Source: CAWJLS01 sp963843755
GTDB lineage: Bacteria; Acidobacteriota; Thermoanaerobaculia; Multivoradales; DATKCC01
Direction of reading: 5' to 3'
Length of the DNA: 64,000 bases
Assembly (NCBI GenBank): GCA_963843755.1
Contig: CAWJLS010000002.1
Location: 714,009-778,008, forward strand
The translations under genes and the position numbers were made by a program. The notes beneath the pieces were generated by a model, which was not told where the DNA came from, searched no databases, and saw only the letters and a list, made by a program, of their open reading frames with translations. Below, piece after piece: positions 24,511 through 34,083 of this stretch (position 1 is its first letter; every line of letters begins with the position of its first letter).

Positions 24511-25581
24511 ATGGCAAGTCTCTCCGCCCGCGAGCGGGAGATCCTCAGGGACGTCATCTTGATGCACATCCTGAGCGCCGAGCCGATCAGCTCGCGGTCG
24601 GTGGCCAAGCAGGGGCGCCACGGCCTCTCGGCCGCCTCCATCCGCAACATCATGGCCGACCTCGAAGAGCTCGGCTACCTGCGCCAGCCCCACACCTCGG
24701 CCGGCCGGGTGCCGACCGGCGCGGGCTATCACCTGTTCGTCGAGTCCCTGATGGGCAGCCGGACGGTTCCGGCCCGCGTGCGCCGCTACATCGACGAGCA
24801 CCTGCGCGGCACGCCCGACGACGCCGAGGCGGTGATCTCGGTCACCTCCCATCTGCTCTCGGAGCTCTCCCAGCAGGTGGGGATCGTGGTCACGCCCGCC
24901 ATGGGCGACACCGTGCTCCGGGCGATCGACTTCGTCCCGCTGTCCGGGTCCCGGGTGCTGGTGGTGGTCGTCGCCGAGAGCGGCTTCGTCGACAACAAGG
25001 TGATCGAGACCGACCAGCAGCTCCCGCGTGAAGACCTGATCCGGATCTCCAACTACCTGACCCAGAACTTCTCCGGCAAGACGCTGCGCGAGATCCGCGA
25101 CCGGCTTCTCTCCATGATGGCGGAGGAGCGGGCCCAGGTCGACCAGATCCTGGGGACGACCCTGGAGCTCGCCAAGCGCAGCCTCGACCAGGTGGCGCAG
25201 CGGGAGGTCCTGGTGGACGGCACGTCGATGATCCTCGGCCAGCCGGAGCTCTCCGACGTCGTCCGGGTACGGCGCCTGATCGAGACCTTCACCGACAAGG
25301 CGCGGCTGGTTCAGATGCTCAACGCCTGCGTCCAGAGCGAGGGCGTGCGGGTGGTCATCGGCGAGGACAGCGACCTGACCTCGGAGCTCGACTTCAGCCT
25401 GGTGGCGACCCGTTACGGCGTCGGCGAGCGGCACCTGGGGACGCTGGGGATCTTCGGCCCGTCCCGGATGGAATATCAGAGGGTCATCCCCCTGGTTCAC
25501 TACCTCGGGAAGGCCCTCAGCGAGGTGCTGTCCGGCGGCCCCGCCGGCGACCCCGGCGAGGACGACCCGCCCTGCGCTTGA
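24511..25581 (+). CDS. hrcA: Heat-inducible transcription repressor HrcA
   Basis: A 356-residue repressor that binds CIRCE and is released on heat shock when GroE is titrated. The N-terminal winged helix (LSAREREILRDVI, then SSRSVAKQG and LSAASIRNIMADLEELGYL, PHTSAGRVPT) is fully conserved. The C-terminal GAF-like region follows and ends with GPSRMEYQRVIPLV. The ATG at 24511 is chosen because AAGGAG lies 5 bases before it; ATGs at 24484 and 24493 are in frame but lack a ribosome site. It is the first gene of the dnaK operon. Confidence 0.96.
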   Translation: MASLSAREREILRDVILMHILSAEPISSRSVAKQGRHGLSAASIRNIMADLEELGYLRQPHTSAGRVPTGAGYHLFVESLMGSRTVPARVRRYIDEHLRGTPDDAEAVISVTSHLLSELSQQVGIVVTPAMGDTVLRAIDFVPLSGSRVLVVVVAESGFVDNKVIETDQQLPREDLIRISNYLTQNFSGKTLREIRDRLLSMMAEERAQVDQILGTTLELAKRSLDQVAQREVLVDGTSMILGQPELSDVVRVRRLIETFTDKARLVQMLNACVQSEGVRVVIGEDSDLTSELDFSLVATRYGVGERHLGTLGIFGPSRMEYQRVIPLVHYLGKALSEVLSGGPAGDPGEDDPPCA

Positions 25582-25696
25582 ACTAGAATCGCAAGCGATC
25601 ATCGATAGAATGGCGGTTCGCCTACGGGACGAGCCGATGTCCGTCCATCGACGCACGGATCGCGAGACACCAGATCCGATCGGAGTCCGAGACACC

Positions 25697-26359
25697 ATGG
25701 GGAAGCAAGACCACCCGCTCGACGACGAGCACCGTGACCCGCAAGATCGAGCCGTCGCGCCCGAACGGGACGAGGAAGACGTCGACGTCATCGATCTGGA
25801 CGACCAGGGCGACGACCTGGAGGAGGTGATGCGCGAAGCGACCGCCGCGGTCGAGAGCGCGGAGAGCCACCGCAAGGTCGACGTGGCCCGCCTGGAGCAG
25901 GAGCTCGCCGATCTGAGGGACCGCTCCATGCGGACCCTGGCCGACTTCGACAACTACCGCAAGCGGGCCGAGCGGGAGCGCCAGGAGGCCCGGCGCTTCG
26001 CCCTGCTCGAGCCGATGCGGGACCTCCTGGAGGTGGTCGACAACCTCCAGCGGGCGGTCTCCGCCGGCGGGTCGGCCGACGACCTCAAGAAAGGGATCGA
26101 GATGATCGTCCGCCAGCTCGACGAGCTGCTCAAGCGCCACGGGGTGGTGCCGGTCGAGGCCGAAGGGCAGCCGTTCGATCCGACGGTGCACGAGGCGGTG
26201 GCCCGGACCGAGTCGGCGGACGTCCACGAGCCGATCGTCGGCGAGGAGTACCAGAAGGGCTACATGCTCCACGACCGCCTGGTCCGCCCGGCCCGGGTCG
26301 TGGTCACCGTGCCGGCTGCTCCCTCTACGGACGACGGGGAGGGCTCGCCGGTCTCCTAG
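25697..26359 (+). CDS. grpE: Nucleotide exchange factor GrpE
   Basis: The co-chaperone that releases ADP from DnaK. An acidic disordered N terminus (EEDVDVIDLDDQGDDLEEV) leads to the long dimerising helix (LEQELADLRDRSMRTLADFDNYRKR, with the conserved DFDNYRKR) and then to the C-terminal beta domain with HEAVARTES and the GYMLHDRLVRPARVVV signature. Start codon is uncertain: ATGs at 25610, 25637 and 25697 are in frame, and the last is 12 bases after GGAG and gives a typical length (220 aa). It lies 115 bp after hrcA and 17 bp before dnaK. Confidence 0.93.
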   Translation: MGKQDHPLDDEHRDPQDRAVAPERDEEDVDVIDLDDQGDDLEEVMREATAAVESAESHRKVDVARLEQELADLRDRSMRTLADFDNYRKRAERERQEARRFALLEPMRDLLEVVDNLQRAVSAGGSADDLKKGIEMIVRQLDELLKRHGVVPVEAEGQPFDPTVHEAVARTESADVHEPIVGEEYQKGYMLHDRLVRPARVVVTVPAAPSTDDGEGSPVS

Positions 26360-26376
26360 GCCGGGAACCGCGACCC

Positions 26377-28191
<1,815 letters not shown>

Positions 28192-28224
28192 GCCGCCGCA
28201 GACTTCCCCCTCGAGCTTTTCGAT

Positions 28225-29352
28225 ATGCCTGTCAAGCGCGACTATTACGAAGTCCTGGGCGTCTCCCGCGACGCCGACGGGACGACGATCAAATCCGCCT
28301 ACCGCAAGCTGGCGATCCAGTACCACCCCGACCGCAACCCCGGTGACGCCGAGGCGGAAGAGAAGTTCAAGGAGGCGGCCGAGGCCTACGCCGTCCTCTC
28401 GGACACCGACAAGCGCGGCCGCTACGACCGGTTCGGCCACCAGGGGGTGGGTGGGGCGGCCGGCAGCCCGTTCAGCGGCGGCGGGTTCGACCCGTCGACC
28501 TTCGGCGACTTCGCCGACATCCTGGGCGACCTGTTCGGCTTCGGGTTCGGCGGCGGCCGGCGGCGCGGCGGGCGCGCGCCCGCGCGCGGCGCGGACCTGC
28601 GCTACGACCTGACGATCGAGTTCGAGGAGGCGGCCTTCGGGGTGGAGAAGGCGCTCAAGATCCCGCGCCTCGAGCGCTGCGATGCCTGCGGCGGCAGCGG
28701 CAGCGCCGGCGACGAGCCGCCGGCGCCGTGCAGCGCCTGCGGCGGCCGGGGCCAGGTGCGTTTCACCCAGGGCTTTTTCACCGTCGCGCGGACCTGCCCC
28801 CAGTGCCAGGGCCAGGGGACGGTGATCAAGGATCCGTGCGCGGAGTGCGGCGGCGACGGCCGGGTGGAGAGGGAGCGCAAGATCGAGGTCAAGATCCCGG
28901 CGGGCGTGGACACGGGGGCGCGGTTGCGCCTCCAGGGCGAGGGGGAGCACGGGCCGTTCAACGGTCCTCCCGGCGACCTGTACGTGGTCCTCCGGGTCGA
29001 GGCCCACGAGAGCTTCTTGCGCGAGGGGCCGCACGTCTACTCCGAGGTCGAGGTGAGCTACGCCCAGGCGGTGCTGGGGGCGACGCTGGAGGTGGCGACG
29101 CTCCACGGCAACGAGACGGTCGAGATTCCGCCGGGGACGGAGCCGGGGCAGCAGTTCCGGCTGCGCGGCAAGGGGATTCAGCGGATCGACGGGCACGGGC
29201 GCGGCGACCACCGGGTGTCGGCGAAGCTGATCATTCCGCGGCCGGGGGATCTGGACGAGGAGCGGGTGGAGATGTTGCGGCGGTTGGCGGAGATCGAGGG
29301 GCGGCCGGTGCGGGAGAGCATGATCGAGAAGGTCAAGAAGATGTTCCACTGA
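28225..29352 (+). CDS. dnaJ: Chaperone protein DnaJ
   Basis: A 375-residue type I Hsp40. The J domain (residues 5-70) carries the essential HPD (YHPDRNPGD). A Gly/Phe-rich region follows, then four zinc-binding CxxCxGxG motifs (CDACGGSG, CSACGGRG, CPQCQGQG, CAECGGDG), then two client-binding beta domains and a C-terminal dimerisation helix. All four motifs are intact, so it should be a full co-chaperone of the adjacent DnaK. It ends the heat-shock operon; a 557 bp gap separates it from prmA. Confidence 0.96.
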   Translation: MPVKRDYYEVLGVSRDADGTTIKSAYRKLAIQYHPDRNPGDAEAEEKFKEAAEAYAVLSDTDKRGRYDRFGHQGVGGAAGSPFSGGGFDPSTFGDFADILGDLFGFGFGGGRRRGGRAPARGADLRYDLTIEFEEAAFGVEKALKIPRLERCDACGGSGSAGDEPPAPCSACGGRGQVRFTQGFFTVARTCPQCQGQGTVIKDPCAECGGDGRVERERKIEVKIPAGVDTGARLRLQGEGEHGPFNGPPGDLYVVLRVEAHESFLREGPHVYSEVEVSYAQAVLGATLEVATLHGNETVEIPPGTEPGQQFRLRGKGIQRIDGHGRGDHRVSAKLIIPRPGDLDEERVEMLRRLAEIEGRPVRESMIEKVKKMFH

Positions 29353-29909
29353 GGGGCGCGGCCGGTTCGAACCTGGAGCGGTCCAGATGGGGCGGGGTCG
29401 CGCGGGTCGAGGAGCTGGAGAGGGCGAGCGGTAGGCCCCCCGCCGGAGGACCGGCTCTCGCTTTCTGGAGGGATGGACCGGGTGCTCGCGCCTCGGTTCC
29501 GGCTCGCGTCGAGAGGTCGTCAGGAAGGTCCCCGTTCGTTGCGCGCGCTCGCCTCCAACGCCCTCCGGCGGGGGCCTACCGCTCGCCCCCTCCCCTGTCG
29601 GTTTCGCCGTCGGTTGCCTCGGTTGAGAAGCTCTCGGTTGAGAAGCCGTCTGGGTTGAGGAGTTTCTTCGGCGGAGTGATCCGCCTGGGTGAGAGGATCG
29701 TTTCGAGGTAGGCAGAGATCTTCTCGGTGAGGCTGGTGGGGGAGGGGTCTGAGGGTGAGCGGGGTGATTCGGTGGACCGCCTGGGTGGTTCGGTCGATCT
29801 CCTGGGTTGACCGCGGATCGCTGTGCGCTGATTTTGCGACGGCGCGTCTTGGTCGCCTACAGCTCTGATCCCCCCGGCCAGTCCTCTTACGCCAAGGAAG
29901 CCGAATCTG
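29353..29909. other. Intergenic region between dnaJ and prmA with inverted repeat
   Basis: No convincing gene. The frames present on both strands have low-complexity Arg/Ser/Pro-rich products. It contains a 26-27 bp inverted repeat (29423-29449 and 29562-29587). There is also a short direct repeat GGTTGAGAAG (about 29622 and 29633) and a 21-bp unit beginning TTCGGT that occurs twice (about 29767-29808). No clear promoter for prmA or terminator for dnaJ was found. Confidence 0.5.
29423..29587. repeat. Long inverted repeat downstream of dnaJ
   Basis: The left arm at 29423-29449 (starting GGCGAGCGGTAGGCCCCC) and the right arm at 29562-29587 (ending CTACCGCTCGCC) are reverse complements, with a single extra C in the left arm. 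The loop is 112 bp. Weaker complementarity continues outward for several bases. No transposase or direct-repeat target site is seen, so it may be a non-autonomous element or an RNA hairpin. Confidence 0.7.
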
Positions 29910-30839
29910 ATGACCACTGTGCGCCTGACTTACGAAGCCCCCGCGGAGCGCGAGGACGACGCGGTGGCAGCGCTGTGGGACCTGGGGACGCTCGGGGTGG
30001 AGGTCGTGGCGGGCGGCCCGGGGCTTGTGCGGTTGGAGAGCTATTTCGAGGAACCGGTACCGGGAGGGGCGTTGGAGGCTGGGGCGCTGGGGCCCGGTGC
30101 CGTCCTGGTCGGGCGGTCGGAGGTGCCGGCGACGGATTGGCTGGCGCCGTATCGGGAGCTGGCGCAGCCGGAGGCGATCGGGGAGCGGTTGCTGATCGAT
30201 CCGCGGGAGCCAGAGGTGGAGGCTGCTTCTGCCGGGGGGCGGATGACGCTGCGGATTCCGGTGCGGGCGGCGTTCGGTACGGGGTCGCACGAGTCGACGC
30301 GCCTGCTGCTGGAGCTGCTCGAGGGGATCGACCTGAAGGGCCGGCGGGTGCTCGACGTGGGGTGTGGGACCGGGATCTTGTCGTTCGCGGCGGTGCGGTT
30401 CGGCGCGGCGTACGCCCTGGCGTTCGACCTCGATCCGGCGGCGCCGTTCCATGCTCGGGTCAACCGGTCGCTCAACGGAATCGGTCCGGACCGGGTGGGG
30501 CTGGTCGCGGCGACGCTCGACGCGCTGTCGCTCGGCGGACGGTCCGAAAGCTTCTCCGAAGAAGGAAGAACGACCTCGTCGCCTGCGCCGCCCCCATCGG
30601 TCGAGCCGTTCGACCTCGCCCTGGTCAATGTCATCCCGGAGCAGATCCTGCCGGAGCTGGGCGGGCTGGGGAGGCTGCTGGCGCCCGGGGCGGAGGCGCT
30701 CTTCTCGGGCATCCTGGCCGCGACCGGCGACCGCGTGGCGGCCGCGCTGGTGCCTCTCGGTTTCGAGACCTATGCCACTCGCGAGGCGGGGGAGTGGGTG
30801 TCGCTGCGGACCCGGTGGGTGGGTGGAGGCCCGTCGTGA
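29910..30839 (+). CDS. prmA: Ribosomal protein L11 methyltransferase
   Basis: A 309-residue SAM-dependent methyltransferase that modifies ribosomal protein L11. An N-terminal substrate-recognition domain precedes the catalytic domain with FGTGSHESTRL near residue 125, the SAM motif LDVGCGTGILS at about 147-157, an acidic FDLDPAA and NVIPEQILPEL, the counterpart of the usual NI(L)A segment. A Ser/Glu/Pro-rich insertion of about 20 residues lies at 210-230, just before the last motif. AAGGA is 11 bases upstream of the ATG. Its stop overlaps the rsmE start (GTGA). Confidence 0.9.
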   Translation: MTTVRLTYEAPAEREDDAVAALWDLGTLGVEVVAGGPGLVRLESYFEEPVPGGALEAGALGPGAVLVGRSEVPATDWLAPYRELAQPEAIGERLLIDPREPEVEAASAGGRMTLRIPVRAAFGTGSHESTRLLLELLEGIDLKGRRVLDVGCGTGILSFAAVRFGAAYALAFDLDPAAPFHARVNRSLNGIGPDRVGLVAATLDALSLGGRSESFSEEGRTTSSPAPPPSVEPFDLALVNVIPEQILPELGGLGRLLAPGAEALFSGILAATGDRVAAALVPLGFETYATREAGEWVSLRTRWVGGGPS

Positions 30840-31660
30840 GCGCCACCGTAGTGCTCGATCCGTCGCGGCTGGCGGCGGACGAGGTGACGGTCGAAGGGGA
30901 CGCCTACCGGCACCTGTTCCGGGCGCGGCGGCTGGCCGTGGGCGATCGCCTGCGGGCGGTCGACGGCGCCGGCGCGGCCCGCTGGGCGGAAGTGGTGTCG
31001 GTCGACCGGCGCACGGGGACGCTCCGGCTGCTCGACCCGGCGCCGGCGCGCGAGCCGGCCTATCGGCTGGAGCTGCTGGTCGGAACGCCGAAGAAGGACC
31101 GCGCGGCGACCCTGGTGGAGAAGGCGACCGAGGTCGGGGTGGCGGCGGTCCGGTTCGTCGCCACGGAGCGGAGCCCGCGGGACTTCGGCGCGGGGACGCT
31201 GGAGCGGCTCGCCCGGGTGGCCGTCGCGGCGGTGGAGCAGTGCGGGCGCTCGCGGGTTCCGGAGCTCTCCGGGGTCCACGGCTGGGACGAGCTCCCGGAT
31301 CTCCTGGCGGCGGCGCCCGACCGCTGGCTGCTCGACACCGATCCGGGAGCCGGTTCGATCGCTGGTCACGAGCAGGGCGCCGGCTCGGGCCCCGGTCCGG
31401 AGGCCTGGCCCGCGGCAGGGGCCGGCGAAGCTGCCGCTGAAGGCCGCGGGGTGGCTCGCCCCTCCGGCGCTCCGGAGCTCGCGCCCTGGCGGACGACCGG
31501 CGACGCCGGGGCGGTGCTGATCGGTCCGGAGGGGGGCTGGAGCGGGGCCGAGGTCGAGGAGCTCCGGGGTCACGGCTGCCGCTCGGTCTGGCTCGGCGAG
31601 CGGGTGCTGCGAGTGGAGACGGCGGCGGTCGTCGCCTCGGCGGCGGTCCTCCTGCTCTGA
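30836..31660 (+). CDS. rsmE: 16S rRNA (uracil-1498-N3)-methyltransferase
   Basis: A 274-residue SPOUT methyltransferase that modifies U1498 of 16S rRNA. The N-terminal PUA-like domain contains HLFRARRLAVGDRLRAVDG. The knotted SAM domain has KKDRAATLVEKATEVGV, ATERSPRD, IGPEGGWSGAEVEEL and the closing LGERVLRVETAAV. A Gly/Ala-rich, 40-residue low-complexity insertion (about 170-210) separates the central and final SAM motifs. The GTG at 30836 overlaps the prmA stop by 4 bp, a common gene pair. Confidence 0.92.
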   Translation: MSATVVLDPSRLAADEVTVEGDAYRHLFRARRLAVGDRLRAVDGAGAARWAEVVSVDRRTGTLRLLDPAPAREPAYRLELLVGTPKKDRAATLVEKATEVGVAAVRFVATERSPRDFGAGTLERLARVAVAAVEQCGRSRVPELSGVHGWDELPDLLAAAPDRWLLDTDPGAGSIAGHEQGAGSGPGPEAWPAAGAGEAAAEGRGVARPSGAPELAPWRTTGDAGAVLIGPEGGWSGAEVEELRGHGCRSVWLGERVLRVETAAVVASAAVLLL

Positions 31661-31785
31661 GTCGCCGGTGGGCCGCCCCCTGAGTCGTGCTGACTCGTAC
31701 CAGCGGCTTCCATGCATCGTCTGGTATACGATGGAAGTTCTTCGATGCCCACTAGACCGCTGCGTGCCAGTCGTCGGAGCTCGCC

Positions 31786-32952
31786 ATGAACATCAACGAC
31801 CTCCTCAAGATCGCCGTCGAGCGCAAGGCCTCGGACATCCACCTCAAGGTGGGGTCGCACCCGATCATCCGGGTCGACGGCCAGCTCGATCCGCTCCAGG
31901 ACCTGAAGCGCCTGATGCAGGAAGACACGGTGGCGATGGCGTTCTCGATCATGAACGCCCGCCAGAAGCAGCGCTTCAAGGAGGAGCTGGAGATCGACAT
32001 CGCCTACTCGGTGCCCGGTCTCGGCCGGTTCCGTTGCGCGATCTTCCAGCAGCGGGGCAGCGTCGGCCTGGTGCTCCGTGTCATCCCGGCGCGCATCTTT
32101 TCGATCCGGGAGCTGATGCTGCCGTCAGTGCTCGAGAAGATCTCGAACGAGTCCCGCGGCCTGGTGCTGTGCACCGGCACCACCGGCTCGGGCAAGTCGA
32201 CCACGCTGGCGGCGATGATCGACTACATCAACGCGAACCGCTCCGAGCACGTGATCACGGTCGAGGACCCGATCGAGTTCCTCCACCGCGACAAGCGCTC
32301 GCTGGTCAACCAGCGGGAGATCGACGTCGACACCCGCGGCTTCGCCGGGGCGCTCCGTTCGGCCCTCCGGCAGGATCCCGACGTCATCCTGGTCGGCGAG
32401 ATGCGCGACTTCGAGACCATCGAGACGGCGCTTCTGGCAGCCGAGACCGGCCACCTGGTCTTCTCCACGCTCCACACCCTGGACGCCACGGAGACCATCA
32501 ACCGGATCATCTCCGTCTTCCCGCCCCACCACCAGAAGCAGATCCGCATCCAGCTCTCCCAGGTGCTCAAGGCGATCGTCTCCCTGCGCCTGGTGCCGCG
32601 CGCCGACGGCATCGGCCGGGTGCCGGCGGTCGAGGTGCTGATCACGACGCCGTACATCCGCGAGTGCATCGAGAACAAGGAGAAGACCAAGTTCATCCGC
32701 GAGCAGATCGCGCTCGGCACCAGCCAGTACGGCATGCAGACCTTCGACCAGAGCCTGTTCCAGCTCTACAAGAACGGCCTGATCACCCTGGACGAGGCCC
32801 TGCGCCGGGCGACCAATCCGGACGAGTTCCGGCTCAAGATCCAGGGCGTCCAGTTCACCGCCGACGCGGCGCGCGAGCAGATGGAAGAGCAGCTCCAGGG
32901 CGCCGGGGCGGAGGACGATCTGCTCACCGGCGGCGAGCAGTTCGAGATTTGA
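31786..32952 (+). CDS. pilT: Twitching motility ATPase PilT
   Basis: A 388-residue hexameric secretion ATPase that powers retraction of type IV pili from the cytoplasmic face of the pole. It has the PilT N-terminal domain (RKASDIHLKVG), Walker A GTTGSGKST near 131, the Asp box ITVEDPIEF, Walker B ALRQDPDVILVGEMRD and His box TGHLVFSTLHT. The C-terminal AIRxxx element is represented by LRRAT. The last 25 residues are an acidic extension. It stands alone, not in a pil cluster. Confidence 0.95.
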   Translation: MNINDLLKIAVERKASDIHLKVGSHPIIRVDGQLDPLQDLKRLMQEDTVAMAFSIMNARQKQRFKEELEIDIAYSVPGLGRFRCAIFQQRGSVGLVLRVIPARIFSIRELMLPSVLEKISNESRGLVLCTGTTGSGKSTTLAAMIDYINANRSEHVITVEDPIEFLHRDKRSLVNQREIDVDTRGFAGALRSALRQDPDVILVGEMRDFETIETALLAAETGHLVFSTLHTLDATETINRIISVFPPHHQKQIRIQLSQVLKAIVSLRLVPRADGIGRVPAVEVLITTPYIRECIENKEKTKFIREQIALGTSQYGMQTFDQSLFQLYKNGLITLDEALRRATNPDEFRLKIQGVQFTADAAREQMEEQLQGAGAEDDLLTGGEQFEI

Positions 32953-33062
32953 TCCGGGAGATGACCGTGATGGTGACGGCGGGACCGCACTCTTCGATCC
33001 GCCGAGCCCGCCGCTCCGATCGACCTTGATGATCCTCCGGATCCCCCCCTACAACCCCCCGT

Positions 33063-33095
33063 CCCCCTTCTCTCCCCCCGAGGGGGAGAAGGGGG
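33063..33095. repeat. GC-rich hairpin downstream of pilT, possible terminator
   Basis: CCCCCTTCTCTCCCCC is followed, after a very short loop, by GGGGGAGAAGGGGG, giving a stem of about 14 pairs with one bulged T. It lies 110 bp after pilT. There is no T run after the stem, so it is not a classical intrinsic terminator, but it could block RNA polymerase or protect a 3' end. Confidence 0.5.
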
Positions 33096-33308
33096 CGCCC
33101 CCGCCCATCTGCTCACGGGCGGGGTTCGTTCGCGCTCGTACCCGGAGCGAGCTTCGATTCCGATCTGGCGGGATCTCCCCATCGTCGCCAACTGCTCTTC
33201 GAGAGCTCATTGGCCGCTTCCATTCGGTGTGTTCCTCGCCGGGTCCCGGCCCATTTCACCGGCGCCACGACCCCCGACGTTCAGTACCGCGGCGATCGTT
33301 GCGGATGG

Positions 33309-33470
33309 GGAGCGGTCCGGGGGGTGAGCGGTGGAGGGCGTCATGGACCGCGTCCGCGACAGCCTTCGCGTGGCAACCGGGCCCGACGCGGGCCATGTCG
33401 AGACGCGCGCTTGTCCCCCAACAACCCGTAACGCGCGGCGTCCCGGAGCCGTCACCCCCCGGACCGCTCC
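33309..33470. repeat. Perfect 19-bp inverted repeat, 124-bp spacer
   Basis: GGAGCGGTCCGGGGGGTGA at 33309-33327 is repeated as its exact reverse complement at 33452-33470. The spacer is 124 bp. The arm length and spacer size are close to those of the inverted repeat at 29423-29587, though the sequences differ. No transposase gene is nearby. Confidence 0.75.
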
Positions 33471-33518
33471 GGCAAACCCCTCGCCGGAGCCCGGCCTCCA
33501 ACTCGCGAGGAACCTGAC

Positions 33519-33974
33519 GTGAACCGTCCCTCGGCCTACGACCAGGCAGTCAAGCTCCTCGCTCGCCGCACCCACTTTCGCCGCGAGCTCGAGCAGAAGC
33601 TCGTCCAGCGCCGCTATCCCTCCGACGAGATCGACGAAGCCCTGGATCGCCTCGAAGGGCGCCGCTATCTGAACGACGAGGACGCCTCCCGGCAGTTCGT
33701 CGAAGGGCGCCTCTCCTCCGGCGCCTACGGCCGGACGCGGCTGGCGGCGGAGCTGGCCGCCCGCGGCGTCGACAGCGGGGTGGCGTCCGCCGTGCTCGAC
33801 GAGCTGCTGCCGGAGGACGAGCTGCCCGCCGCGCGGGAGGAGGCGGCGCGCTGGGCCGGGCGCTCCGGCAAGGGCGATCCGGCGGCTCTGGCGCGGCGGC
33901 TCGAGCGCCGCGGCTTCGGGGCGGGCACGATCGCGACGGTCCTCCGGGAGCACGGCCGCGAGTCCGACGACTGA
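33519..33974 (+). CDS. recX: Regulatory protein RecX
   Basis: A 151-residue helical protein of the RecX family, which binds and inhibits RecA filaments. The three-helix repeats are visible: YDQAVKLLARRTHFRRELEQKL at the start (the R-R-x-S/H-xxEL pattern) and YPSDEIDEALDRLEGRRYLNDEDASRQFV. Repeats two and three follow, with RTRLAAELAARGV and ARRLERRGF. The start is a GTG at 33519 with GAGG 8 bases upstream. recA is not in the window; recX is followed by alaS, an arrangement seen in several bacteria. Confidence 0.85.
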   Translation: MNRPSAYDQAVKLLARRTHFRRELEQKLVQRRYPSDEIDEALDRLEGRRYLNDEDASRQFVEGRLSSGAYGRTRLAAELAARGVDSGVASAVLDELLPEDELPAAREEAARWAGRSGKGDPAALARRLERRGFGAGTIATVLREHGRESDD

Positions 33975-33983
33975 CCCGAAGCG

Positions 33984-34004
33984 CCCCCCCCCCCCCAAAA
34001 AAAA
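33984..34004. repeat. C13-A8 homopolymer tract between recX and alaS
   Basis: Thirteen consecutive C (33984-33996) are followed directly by eight A (33997-34004) in the 109 bp gap between recX and alaS. No comparable run exists elsewhere in the window. It is either a slippage-prone promoter-region tract or a sequencing/assembly artefact. Confidence 0.85.
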
Positions 34005-34083
34005 CGGGAAGGATCGCTTGCCGGACCCCGTTGTAAATCCTCCGTCGAACCCTCTCCTCGCCGAGTTACACTCCCGAGACGCC

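Larger units (their letters stand above)
32953..33518. other. Intergenic region between pilT and recX with hairpin and inverted repeat
   Basis: No gene is supported; the frames present translate to Pro/Arg/Ser-rich products. It holds a GC hairpin at 33063-33095, a 19-bp perfect inverted repeat (33309-33327 with 33452-33470) and, just before recX, a GAGG at 33507-33510 that could serve as the recX ribosome site. Its size and structure resemble the gap after dnaJ. Confidence 0.5.

Noticed and set aside
24295..25953. A 552-codon minus-strand frame opposite hrcA and grpE
   Set aside because: Same explanation: hrcA and grpE are unmistakable on the plus strand, and the CIRCE site and promoter point the same way.
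29473..29658. 61-codon plus-strand frame in the gap after dnaJ
   Set aside because: It runs across the inverted repeat, is very Arg-rich and has no ribosome site; composition explains it.
31700..31785. Imperfect CTTCCAT/ATGGAAG hairpin and TGGTATACG extended -10 before pilT
   Set aside because: The stem has a 4-base bulge and there is no -35 at a proper distance; too weak to list as a feature.
33026..33517. 163-codon plus-strand frame between pilT and recX
   Set aside because: The product is Pro/Arg/Ser-rich, runs through the hairpin and inverted repeat and lacks any family motif.
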